NCBI GenBank assembly: GCA_963693305.1
Contig: OY855909.1
Span: 5,196,241-5,260,240, forward strand
Source: Meandrina meandrites
Lineage: Eukaryota; Cnidaria; Anthozoa; Scleractinia; Meandrinidae
Direction of reading: 5' to 3'
DNA length: 64,000 nucleotides
Of the stretch, positions 45,840 to 55,330 are shown one piece after another; position 1 is the first letter of the stretch, and each line of letters starts with the position of its first letter. Made by a program: the position numbers and the translations under genes. The notes under the pieces are model-generated. The model saw only the letters and a list, made by a program, of their open reading frames with translations, made no database searches and was not told where the DNA came from.

Positions 45840-46200
45840 TTTAGGCAAGTTGACATTGATTTGTTTGAAATAATGCCTAAATTACAAATTTTACTGGACA
45901 ACGGAGAAGTGGCATTTAATTAAAACAATAAACGGACAAGATTATCGCTTTTAAATTTCCCGCACGCCTCCATTTTGGATTTTTTTACAGCAACACATTG
46001 CCCACACAAAAGAACCTCTGCTTACTAACAATATAGCGGTAATGCAATGACAGCATAAAATTCAAAATGGCAGCGTGGGGGAAATGCAAAAATGATAATC
46101 TTTTCTGTTTATTATAAATTATAATTAAATGTTATATTTCTCCCTTGTCTGGTAAAATTTGTAATTTTGGCACAAACAACTCAAACAACTTACCTTTTGC
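45840..46200. repeat. Nested inverted repeat in the element centre
   Basis: AAATTACAAATTTTACTGGA (45880) and TCTGGTAAAATTTGTAATTT (46148) face each other, and similarity extends outward (AGTTGACATTGATTTGTTTG / CAAACAACTCAAACAACTT) and inward. It is a MITE-like unit of about 360 bp. Confidence 0.6.
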
Positions 46201-46544
46201 AGTTACTGTTGCAAACCGTTTTTAACAGATTGATTTTGACCTTGAGACACTCTTGTTTTGAAAACGAATTTCAGGTCAAAATGATCTTAAACAGTATTTT
46301 TCTTTGAGGATTATGGTAATAAATCTGCAGTAAATCATTTTAACCTGAAATTCATTTTATACTACATCACATATCCATATTTCAAAAATACTCTTGAAAT
46401 TATATATTAAGCAAAGGTATAATCACTGCTTTTTATTTTTGTTATTATTATACTTATTTTGTCTAGATGCAAATAAAGAGTTTACGAGATATCATTTTTG
46501 AATCTCTGAGCAGTCACTTTAATCTCACTCACTGGGCATGTAAA

Positions 46545-47095
46545 ATTAATGATCCTTAAGAAATCTAAGAGGATCTTTTAAAATTATCCCATAATGAAGC
46601 ACAACAATATTTGCCTTCCTGTTAAGATCCTCCAGGTTCCTGTTAAGATCCTTCATATTCCTGTTAAGATCCTCCAGGTTCCTGTTAAGATCCTTCAAGT
46701 TCCTGTAAAGATCCTTCAGGTTCCTGTTAAGATCCTTCATGTTCCTTTTTAAGATCCTCCAGGTTCCTGCTCAGATCTTTAAGGATCTTTTAAAATTCTT
46801 GCAGGACCCTGTAAAGATCCTCAAGGGCCTTGCAAAGATCCTTAAGGATCTTTTAAAATTCTTGCAGGACCCTGCAAGGTCCCTGCTAAGATCCTTCAGG
46901 ATCTTAAAGGATCCTTGAGGATCTTTAAAGATCCTTCAGGATCCTGAAGGATCTTTGCAGGGACCTGCAAGAATTTTACAAGATCCTTTAAGATCCTTGA
47001 GGATATGGATGAAGATCCTTGAAGATCCTCATCAAGATCCACAAAGATCCTTGCACAGATCTTTAAAGATCCTCAAGGATCTTAAAAAGATTTTC
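46545..47095. repeat. Right arm: GATC repeats with a 21-bp subarray
   Basis: 46618-46770 has about seven 21-bp units (CTGTTAAGATCCTTCAGGTTC type); the rest is irregular GATC repeats like the left arm in opposite orientation. A 64-residue minus-strand frame (NRNLKDL units) is a by-product of the 21-bp period. Confidence 0.9.
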
Positions 47096-47660
47096 ACCAG
47101 GGTAGCTACATGGCTGCCTCATAACACTGCTTTAAAACAATTACTCAGTGTTACTACTCAAACTAAACACTATTTTTATAATATTATTATTAGACTAAAT
47201 GTAAAATACAATTTGAACAAGCCCTGTAGTCCTTAAATAAACATTGCAGGTCTCTGAGCCATCTCTATAACCACATAACATACATAAAAACCTCTACAAT
47301 AGGGGTCTTCTAATTGAAAAAGTAAATATCTATAAGAGCTGCTATAACTAAGAATACAAATACGGGCATATGTTAAGAAGGATTTTTCCATCCACGATTT
47401 GATGGACTTATTTTGAGAATTTTATGATGTCTTGATACAAATCCTGGCTGCTCTCTGTTTACGTTTACCTCAGTCCAGTCTAAAATGGCATTTCAAACAT
47501 GATTTGCAATTATAATGTTTAAAAAAAATTGATCATACTTTATACATGTTTCAACCAAGTGTGAACACAGTATCATACTGGACTCTTGTATTCATGCATC
47601 AATTCACCAAGTAAAATCCAAGTCTGAGTCAAATCCTGGCCAAAGACAAATGCCTTTATC

Positions 47661-48132
47661 GAGGCCTTCCAAGGGATAAAAGTGACATGCGACACGGCCC
47701 TGAATACCGGCGACATGGGAATTTCTAAACAGCGACAAGCAACACGATTACCCTGCTAAAAACGACAGCGAAATCAGAAAGTTGTGCATTTACCAATAAT
47801 AGTTAAAAATTAGCTAATAAGTATATGATAAATATAGCATGAAAGTGACTCAGAATGCAGGAAATGAAATTCCTGACAGCTCAAAATTTCCCAGGGGTGC
47901 ATGCCCCCGGACCGCCCTAGCAGCGTACATTTTCGCAATTCAACATTTTTGCCAACTGTGCCTCATGAAAGTCCGGGTTACAGTCCAATGACAAAACAGT
48001 TTCTCATAAAAAATAAGCGACAGCGACATTTACAAACACTATGGAAATTGACAGCGAAATTTTCAGCTGTTGGTTAAGCAACATCGGTCTTCAGAAGCAA
48101 TCGCGACATGGCTACCCCCCTTGGAAGGCCTC
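47661..48132. mobile_element. MITE with 6-bp target duplication
   Basis: GAGGCCTTCCAAGGG at the left and its inverse CCCTTGGAAGGCCTC at the right, flanked by TTTATC on both sides (47655-47660, 48133-48138). Locus C near 21003-21045 reads through without it. GCGACA-rich phrases fill the interior. Confidence 0.85.
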
Positions 48133-48584
48133 TTTATCACTGCTGACTGGTTAAATGGGTTACAATGTACATGCAAACTCCTTGGGATTCGAACGCAGTA
48201 CACAGTGGGCAACTGAAGAGTGACTAAAACAGGAATTGCTCTGAACTAAATAACACTCTGTTCTTCATAAATAGCACAGTGGTCAGCTTCTGGTTAGCCC
48301 AAATAGCACTGACTTGATGGTTACTGCTATGCTATGCATAATGTAACTCAAATATTTCAATGGACTTAACTTAGGCTTGGATTGTAATGGACAAATGGAT
48401 ACACTCTTGTATTCACTAGACCTTTGTTGTTCACTCACTATTTTGCACCTGCTCTTATGTATTCAGTGCTCCAAGCTGTGACCATTTTACAAAAGAAAGT
48501 CGCCAAAAAAGTAACCATCTGAACAACTTAAGCTTGGAGCACTACTCATATACAACTGAGTTGTACCAGACAGTCATGTAATTA

Positions 48585-50309
48585 TCACTCATGTTCAACC
48601 ACTTCACATTCATTTAAAACTTCTTTTGGTATCCGTAGACTGCAAATGTTATACTTTTCAGGACCCAGTGAAACAATCGAGCAATATTTCCACTCATTGC
48701 TATCAGCATCGTACTCCTGCAAGGACATTTTCTTGGAATCATCTTGTTCAAAGCAGCCACACAAATATACTTTTCCCTTGAAACTCACTGCACTTATAAA
48801 ATCACCTCTTGAAACAACTGTACTTGTAATGTTACTCCACACATTGATGGCGGGGTCATACATTTCACAGAATGTTGCCTCTGTTGCATGATTTCCTAGG
48901 CCTCCAAACACAAACACTTTCTGATTGACAGCTACACCACATGCATTCAATTTTCCTTTAAGAGTTGGCGCAATCCTACTCCAAGCTTTTTCTGTTGCAT
49001 CAAATCTTTCAACAATCTTAAGCCTGGAGCCTCCAACAGCATACAGGGAATGTTTGCCAGCTACAGCACATATGCCACACCTTGGGATGCTCAGGGATCC
49101 CACCTTTTGCCACAGGTTTGTCTCAGGATTATATGTTTGGACAGTGCTCAATTCCACATTATTTTTGTCTCTTCCACCTATGACATACAATAATCCCTGG
49201 AAAGTAACAACAGCAGCAAACTGGATTACTTGATTGAAGGACTTCACAGGAGTCCAAATATTTGTTGATGGATCGTAGCATTCTGCTGGATAGCCATCTG
49301 TATTTCCTCCAATGCAATACATTTTTCTGTGACATGAACTGGTTGAATGGGAATATTTTAGGCGTTGGGATAGCATGTTGGCCAACTTGTACCACTTGTT
49401 ATCTGAAGGTAAGTAACACAATGTACTCTGACGTGTTCCACGTGCAACAATGACATCCTCGTGTGTCTTCATACAGTTTCTCGGTGGCTGAGCAAAATAG
49501 CACTCCTCTGTACCACTAAACACCAGTTTCATGGCATCTAAGACTAAACTCGACAACTCTTTGTTGTCTTTTATCAAAGGATTTGATAAAATAACGTTGA
49601 ACAGAAAGTCACGGGAAATGTAAATAAAACGAATGTGAGGAAACAAGTCGGAAACATTTTGACTTCTACTCTCCTTTCTTGCGATCCACTTCAGTAGAAC
49701 ACTGAAAACTTCTTCCTCTCCCTCTACAATGATTTCATCACTTGAGATCCACTCTTCGACTTGTGCAGAGCTCAAATTCAAAAAGTCTTCAGTTTTTGCT
49801 ACAGCAACAAAGTTTGCTAGAATGAAGTCCTTCGCTTTTTTCTGCAATCCTTCACATCGATACCTTACAGCCAGATAATAAGCCGCGATACAGCTGGAAT
49901 AAGACAAGGCTTGTGCAATGACGTTGCCACACAATTCTTTCAAGGCTGGAAGAAGAAAATAATCTGCTGCAGCCATCAAATCACAGGCACTGGCTTCACT
50001 GAGGTCAACATGACCTGTGTACAAATACTCCAACACTTCTTTCATAACATCTTTGGTCATCTCTTCCAATCGGATCACTCCTTCCTTCTTCTCTTTCATT
50101 TCACTGTTTAAAGCGTTGAAAAAGAACGGACTTGCTGCACATAACACGATTCTGTGAGCTTTCAAACGAGCTTGATGGTCACCGGAGCCAACTTCAAGAA
50201 TCACATCACAGCAGTGATCATTCCTTCGCTGAATATCGAGACGTTTCATCATTTCTACACAAAATTGATGCTCGTCAGTCTTTTCAATTGCCTCAAGAAG
50301 AGAATCCAT
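48585..50309 (-). CDS. BTB-BACK-Kelch protein, copy B (intact)
   Basis: An intronless 574-residue paralogue of copy C with the same layout: BTB (CDVILEVGSGDHQARLKAHR, EVLEYLYTG), BACK (AAYYLAVRYRCEGLQKKA, VEEWISSDE) and Kelch repeats (YCIGGNTDG, YVIGGRDKN, YAVGGSRLK, VFGGLGNHA, LCGCFEQDD). The frame is open upstream, but the ATG at 50309 (MDSLLEAIEK) is the start shared with the other copies. The stop used by copies A and C is lost by a small change, adding three residues (VVEHE instead of VVS). Probably a Cullin-3 substrate adaptor by family; substrate unknown. Intact frame and domain motifs suggest it is functional. Confidence 0.92.
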   Translation of the reverse strand: MDSLLEAIEKTDEHQFCVEMMKRLDIQRRNDHCCDVILEVGSGDHQARLKAHRIVLCAASPFFFNALNSEMKEKKEGVIRLEEMTKDVMKEVLEYLYTGHVDLSEASACDLMAAADYFLLPALKELCGNVIAQALSYSSCIAAYYLAVRYRCEGLQKKAKDFILANFVAVAKTEDFLNLSSAQVEEWISSDEIIVEGEEEVFSVLLKWIARKESRSQNVSDLFPHIRFIYISRDFLFNVILSNPLIKDNKELSSLVLDAMKLVFSGTEECYFAQPPRNCMKTHEDVIVARGTRQSTLCYLPSDNKWYKLANMLSQRLKYSHSTSSCHRKMYCIGGNTDGYPAECYDPSTNIWTPVKSFNQVIQFAAVVTFQGLLYVIGGRDKNNVELSTVQTYNPETNLWQKVGSLSIPRCGICAVAGKHSLYAVGGSRLKIVERFDATEKAWSRIAPTLKGKLNACGVAVNQKVFVFGGLGNHATEATFCEMYDPAINVWSNITSTVVSRGDFISAVSFKGKVYLCGCFEQDDSKKMSLQEYDADSNEWKYCSIVSLGPEKYNICSLRIPKEVLNECEVVEHE

Positions 50310-50489
50310 GAGTAGGCTGAGCTGTAAACACCGTAAAAGCGGCTGAAAGGAAAGGACAAAGACACCAAAACACACGGAAATGATTTGATCAAGGATACAT
50401 GAAGAACCTACCCAATGTGTAGGGTGGTACCGCTGTACATTTAGGGAGCCCGCAGTCACTTAAGGTGCTCTTTAGTCGGCGCGATGGAC

Positions 50490-51180
50490 CGTGTAGTCAG
50501 TCAGTCAGTCAGTCAGTGAAAAACAAAGACAAAGACATTGAGTTGTTGAATGGTTTAATCTATGAAGAAAATTTAAGGGATTTCACATGAGATCAATCTA
50601 AACCATCAACACAATCTGACTAGGTTTTTAAAGGGAACTTTTAAAAATGAGTAAAAACATTGACGATCCGCCTTGAACATCCTCAGTGTCGGGGGAGGAA
50701 GCGGAATCATTGGACTTTCGATATTCATGATTCCTGTCTTGTTTTACCTCAGTGATTCGTGATTCATTTTAAAATTTCATTCGATATTCATGATTCATTT
50801 GTCATTGTTTTCATCCAGTTTTGAAAATAACTTCCCTGTGTGTAACATATACCTACTCACGGTCAAGTTCATAGGTAAGGGATGAAGATTTGAACCGCGT
50901 TTTCAGTGTTTTCCTGTAGGGGGGTCTGGATGCATGCTCTCCCAGAAAAGTTTGAAAATTACACTTTCGGAAATGCTATTTTCGGCCATTTCTGTGATAA
51001 AAAACGCCACACGCCTTCAACATCGATATCAATATCGATTTGTTATTCATGATGCTTCTACCCATCTCTTGTTATTCATGATTCCCAAGTTTTAAACACA
51101 AAGATTCATGATTCCTACCAATTTTACAGCTATGATTCATGATTCCCCGACTCAGTGAGGCCAAAACCGGCATTTTATAC
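50490..51180. repeat. (GTCA)n and GATTCATGATTC repeat region
   Basis: 50493-50516 is a GTCA tetramer run. From about 50690 to 51155, GATTCATGATTC or ATTCATGATTCCT recurs, bounded by CAGTGTCGGGGGA and TCCCCGACTCAGTG, suggesting an inverted-repeat element. No exon is identified. Confidence 0.6.
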
Positions 51181-51342
51181 CTCTGAACAAGACCCGCCCT
51201 TTTCACATGAGAACTCCTGGAGGCTGGGGAGTGAGAAACTCTTGAGTTCTGACAACATGCTTTAGACGAGAAGAGTAGAATCTGGGAAGGATAAGTGACT
51301 GCAGCTGCTTTTAAAAGACAGTACTTTAGTTACCCAACTTAC

Positions 51343-53658
51343 TTACCATCTTTGTAAAATGAAGCTCGCAGTACATTTAACCAACACGTAGACGGTGAAG
51401 AGAGCAAAATTCACAACAACAACTGTGAACAGGGTGAAGGAGATGCCTTGCCAGGTCAAAACATCAATTTGAGCTTCAATAACTCTCACATGACCTGTCA
51501 GAAAATGAGAAAAGATTGTTGAGACAGAGAAACTACACAAGAAATGACTCGTTTGGAAACAAAAGAAAACTAAAAGAATGATTAGAATAGGATTATTAGT
51601 ACTTTTCAATTCCTCTAGGACACGCCATTTCAATTCAGTTGTAGGTAAATATATTAGCAGACGTTAAGTTTTGACCCTGCAAGGAAATCGCGAAAAAATG
51701 AACTGAAAATGTATGAAAACGCTACAATTTACTGTTGCAAATTGTTGCCTGGAAAATTAAGCCGTACTGAATTTTGTTGAGAGTATGTTGGGTGTCTTGG
51801 CACTATTTAATGTAGTATTAAATTTCATATCACAGTGTCAATCAAGGTTACAAATTTTCTCTCCACTTACTTTCGAGATATTCAGCATAAAATTCAGCAA
51901 CAACTTCAGTTACGTAATTCAATGCATTGATAAACGGTCTTCCAGTCCATGTGGCTCCATCCCAGATCCACTCGGCCATCCATACAACTCCTTCCCAAGT
52001 CCACTCGGCCATCCATACAACTCCATCCCAGATCCACTCGGCCATCCATACAACTCCTTCCCAAGTCCACTCGGCCATCCATACAACTCCATCCCAGATC
52101 CACTCGGCCATCCATACAACTCTTTCCCAAGTCCACTCGGCCAACCGTTTGGCTTCGTCCCAGATCCACTCCGTCATTCGTTCAACTCCGCCCCAAATCT
52201 TCTCAGCCATCCAAAGACCGCTTCGTGTTTGGGTGTCCTGTTACGTCTGGGTTTGCTGTAGACATGTGCCCAGTGTTTGTTCTCAGTGAGTTCGATAACC
52301 AGTTTTATGTCCAGCTTGATGGAGCTTAATCGCATCTTAACTATATAATCCTGTAACAGGAAGTAATTATATTTAGAAAGCTGACTCTTGGGTTCTTTCT
52401 CGTGTTTTCTTGGCGCTCGTATTCTCACTGTTTTAGCAGTACACTACAAAGAACAGCAGTCAGAAATACAATTGTAATGATATTTGTAACTTAGCCAAAA
52501 CTAAAAAAAGGAATAGTTTCTTCTCTCGATGGAATCACCTGCACGATCGTGGTCTATCGGCGATCGCGAATAGTAAACCACGAGAGAACAATCACATTAG
52601 TGGATTTGTGACAAGACGTGATGATTGGTGACTAAAAAATATGGTTCTTATCATTAATTTAATTATCGACCTTGATCAAGATCTGATTTCTCTTAACAAC
52701 GTCCACGCAATATCCTGAAGTGAGGTGGGGAGAGTAAAGATTATCATCAACAAGGATACTGATGTGTCGCCGAATTCTCAAAAAAACTAATGGCAAGATA
52801 TGTTTGGAGAATTAAATTTTGAGCATTATATAATTGGAAATTTAGAAGCCTCTCGAGACGGACGGAACTAAGTTACATGATATTTAATCAGCAAAAACAG
52901 AAGTACATAATATATTTTTGTTAAAACTTATTTGAGCCACCACCAACCTTGTTAATCCAGTATCCGGTAATGGTTGTGTCATGAAACAAATCTTTCAAGA
53001 AGAAATCCTGCTTCTCAACATCTTGAAGAGCTTCTGTAAAAATGATTTCATTACTATCACGCTATGCATTTAATTGAACTTTCTCGCTTATAGACCTTGA
53101 CGTGTAGCAGTTCAGAAGGCCAAACCTTGAGCACAATGTAATGTCGTCTGTATTTCCTTTTTATTTTAAAAGCAACAAGTTAGATGAGCTTCGTTTTCAA
53201 TGGTCTCAATGCATTATGTCGAGTGAACTTAAAAGTAACCGTTAGAGCGCGCGCTTGAAAAGAATGGAAAAGAACGCACGCGCGTAACATACTCAAATAC
53301 TACCATGGCAACCAGAGTTGTTTGGTTTTCTGAAAAATGAAGAAAATTTTTCAAACTTGCTATCGGAAAAGAACTGCTTTTTCTTAGAAGCTAGCGCCTT
53401 TTTTGATCTTCCTATTAGCGAAAAAACCTACATGACTTGTTCTGAAAAAAAAAAAATAAAAAAAGGGAAAAAAAACAAAGTTTCGTTACGAGAAGAACGC
53501 AATTGTTAAGTTCCCGGGTTTAAAAGTTTACAGTGCGAGGAAAAAGAAAAACTAGTTTTAAAACGCGAGCAAATCTTACCTTCTCGTTTAGCAGGATATG
53601 TAAGGTATGATAAGAACAAGAAAACTGTCAGCGCCGTAAGCGGAAATACCAACTTCAT
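51343..53658 (-). CDS. Secreted/membrane protein with Trp-rich 11-residue repeats, four exons
   Basis: I do not recognise this gene. Exon 1 (53580-53658) encodes a signal peptide (MKLVFPLTALTVFLFLSYLT) and ends at GTAAGA. Exon 2 (52948-53033) gives EALQDVEKQDFFLKDLFHDT... and ends with a weak GT donor. Exon 3 (51871-52237) holds eight 11-residue units, consensus MAEW[IT]W[DE]GVVW, then NALNYVTEVVAEFYAEYLE, ending at GTAAGT. Exon 4 (51343-51494, after TTTTCTGACAG) encodes a membrane helix (ISFTLFTVVVVNFALFTVYV) and reaches TAA at 51343. All junction phases agree, giving about 226 residues. A GTAAGT at 51346 could instead splice to a further exon. The exon 3 acceptor lacks a good pyrimidine tract and is the weakest point. 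The topology suggests a type I membrane protein with an extracytosolic repeat domain; function unknown. Confidence 0.62.
51940..52215. repeat. 33-bp coding minisatellite with 66-bp alternation
   Basis: Plus-strand units CATCCATACAACTCCTTCCC plus AAGTCCACTCGGC alternate with a version reading CCATCCCAGATCC. The period of 33 equals 11 codons. The alternation gives EWTWEG / EWIWDG in turn, so the array grew by doubling 66-bp blocks. Outer units (toward 52215) are diverged. Confidence 0.9.
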
Positions 53659-53659
53659 G

Positions 53660-54425
53660 CTTACAACAGAACTTTTTTCTTCTCGCAAAAAACGCACAAC
53701 TTGTTCATTCCGCGAAAAAGAGCAAAGTGAGAGTGTGACGTCATAATCAGCGTTTATGACGCAGCACGCACGAGATGCAATAAGACTCGTTTCCAGGCCA
53801 GCCGTCCTTTTCCCAATCGAGTTTGTTTTAGAGTTGTTGTCTTCCTGAAACATTTTGAATTATGCAGAACATAAGAAAGAACAACTTTAGCAATAATGAT
53901 CTCTTGATATGGCATGTGTTTTGGAAAAAAGAGGCGTCTTAGAATGATCTCTTACTGAACTCAAACGTCAAAAGTTGCAAAAACTAAACAAAACAACAAG
54001 AAAAAAAACGTAATTTGGTTTAGTTTCCGCGCCTCGTCGTTTGTACCTGTATTTTAAAAGCGCTTTAAGGCCCGGTAATACGGCCAACATTTTTGTTCAA
54101 CTTGTCTCACAGCATTGTTGCATTGCAAGCTGAACGAGTTGTTTCCTGTATTACTAGCTTGCGCTCAACTTGTCTCGCAACAAATTTCCGTGTTGCAAGT
54201 TGCAGCAACATGTTGCACAAAGTAGAACCGAGTTCTACTTTTTGCAACAATTTTTTTCAACTTGAAACAATGTTGGCCTTTAAGCAGATGCGTATAATTT
54301 TGTTTCAAACCGGAACTTTTTTTCTTTTTGCAGGATTTGTTTATGTAACTAGATTGTCTTTCAAGGATTAAATCTTACAAATCTTCGAATTTTGTAATGC
54401 TTGACTAGTAATCCTTTGTTTTCAG
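53660..54425. other. Intergenic/intron region with a MITE-like repeat
   Basis: 54063-54290 carries TTTAAGGCCCGGTAATACGG and GCCAACATTTTTGTTCAACTTG at the left, with CAACTTGAAACAATGTTGGCC and TTTAA at the right, plus internal GTTGCA repeats, a likely MITE. The 3' end (TTTGTTTTCAG) is the acceptor of the WD40 exon. Confidence 0.6.
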
Positions 54426-54647
54426 GTGAGTGGTTATCACATTGGATGCGATTTCAGCCCTGACGGTAGAATTGTTTCCTCTGGTTCAGCGGATGGCAAA
54501 ATCTTTTTCTACGATCAGTTCACATCTCGTGTAATCAGGACACTAGAAGCACACTCTGCCCCATGTATGGATGTCGCATATCACCCCACTCTACCCAGCT
54601 GTGTAGCAAGCTGTGGGTGGGATGGACAGGTTAAAGTCTGGACATAA
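54426..54647 (+). CDS. WDR25-like: WDR25-like protein, last exon
   Basis: After the acceptor TTTGTTTTCAG, the exon reads VSGYHIGCDFSPDGRIVSSG..., GSADGKIFFYD, RTLEAHSAPCMDVAYHP, CGWDGQVKVWT, stop. These are the final two WD40 blades. The arrangement GY-x-GC-xx-SP-G, GSADG, YHP, W-G-x-KxW matches the end of WDR25, a WD-repeat protein of the nucleus related to splicing factor PRP17; that is family knowledge. Upstream exons were not found within the window on this strand, and the Trp-repeat gene occupies the minus strand upstream, so the intron may be long or this too may be a displaced exon. AATAAA at about 54673 follows. Confidence 0.65.
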   Translation: MSGYHIGCDFSPDGRIVSSGSADGKIFFYDQFTSRVIRTLEAHSAPCMDVAYHPTLPSCVASCGWDGQVKVWT

Positions 54648-54659
54648 CGTAGATGCACC

Positions 54660-55330
54660 ACAACCTTGTAAACAACAGATTGAATAAAAAAGATGTCTTT
54701 CCGTGTAAGTAAGTTCTGTGTGATCCCAAATGCGTTCTCTGTGTGTTCTTAGTGAATCGCTGGTGCGTTCTCCAAGGTGTTCCTGTGCGTTATCTGCGGT
54801 TTTCCCCATGTGTTACTTAGTACTTTACCACGTGCGTTCTTAGCCCTCCTGAAGTTGTCACTTCTCGTTTCCCTGTGCATTTACTAGGTCGTTTCCATTG
54901 AATTTTTTGCGCCTTGATTTACTTTCCGCGTGCGTTCCCCATGCGCTCTAGATGGCTTCCCGCACGTTGTCTGTTGTGCTTTTTGGAAAACCGTTCCTGT
55001 GCTTCCGCTTTATGTCCAGCGAGTTCTCGCATCTTGCGTTCTCTTGTGTGTTCCCTAGTGCGTTCCCCTATTCGTTCCCAGTGAATTTAGCTCCGTTGTC
55101 TTTTTTTTTCTCCAGCGTTACCCGATGCGTTATCTTTGGCTTTCAAATACGTTTTTAGCGCGTTATTACAGTTTCCCTTCCCTGTGCCTTTCCACATGCC
55201 TTTCCTTCCTCCATACGTTCGCGGTGCATATTTTTTTGCACTCCCCGAATGTTCCCTGTGGGCTTTCCTATTGTTTTTCTCTGTGCGTCACATCGTGTGT
55301 TCCCTCGTACGTTTGTCATTAGATGTTGTG
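54660..55330. repeat. Degenerate GTGCGTT repeat tract, second copy
   Basis: Same character as 3225-4195: TGCGTTCTC, GTGCGTTATC, CCCTGTGCATTTAC and similar units, diverged from the first copy but in the same order at the start (GGTGCGTTCTCCAAGGTGTT here, GGTGCATTCTCTACAGTGTT there). It therefore predates the duplication. Confidence 0.65.

Larger units (their letters stand above)
43332..47102. mobile_element. 3.8-kb foldback element with GATC-rich repeat arms
   Basis: The ends CCCTGGTGAAAATCTTT and its inverse are flanked by TA (43330-43331, 47103-47104). Locus A has the empty site at about 6762-6775. Arms of GATC-centred short repeats occupy about 43350-44225 and 46545-47095. The unique centre (44240-46540) carries two smaller inverted repeats but no transposase that I recognise. 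The TA duplication recalls Tc1/mariner, but no such transposase is seen. Confidence 0.85.
41760..48584. repeat. Locus B: 3' flank of Kelch copy B with nested insertions
   Basis: 41795-42139, 42964-43331 and 47103-48584 align with locus A (5860-7865), interrupted by the elements listed below. Example of continuity: GCCTAATTGCAGGTTA at 43316 and TAGCTACATGGCTGCCTC at 47103 bracket an insertion where locus A reads GATTGCAGGTAAGCTGCATG. An inverted GTGCTCCAAGC / GCTTGGAGCAC pair lies at 48465-48545. No gene is seen. Confidence 0.7.

Noticed and set aside
46546..46740. Leucine-heptad protein NRNLKDL repeats
   Set aside because: A product of the 21-bp GATC repeat in the foldback arm.
50310..50459. 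50-residue N-terminal extension of Kelch copy B
   Set aside because: The frame is open by chance; copies A and C start at MDSLLE, and the upstream block is shared 5' flank.
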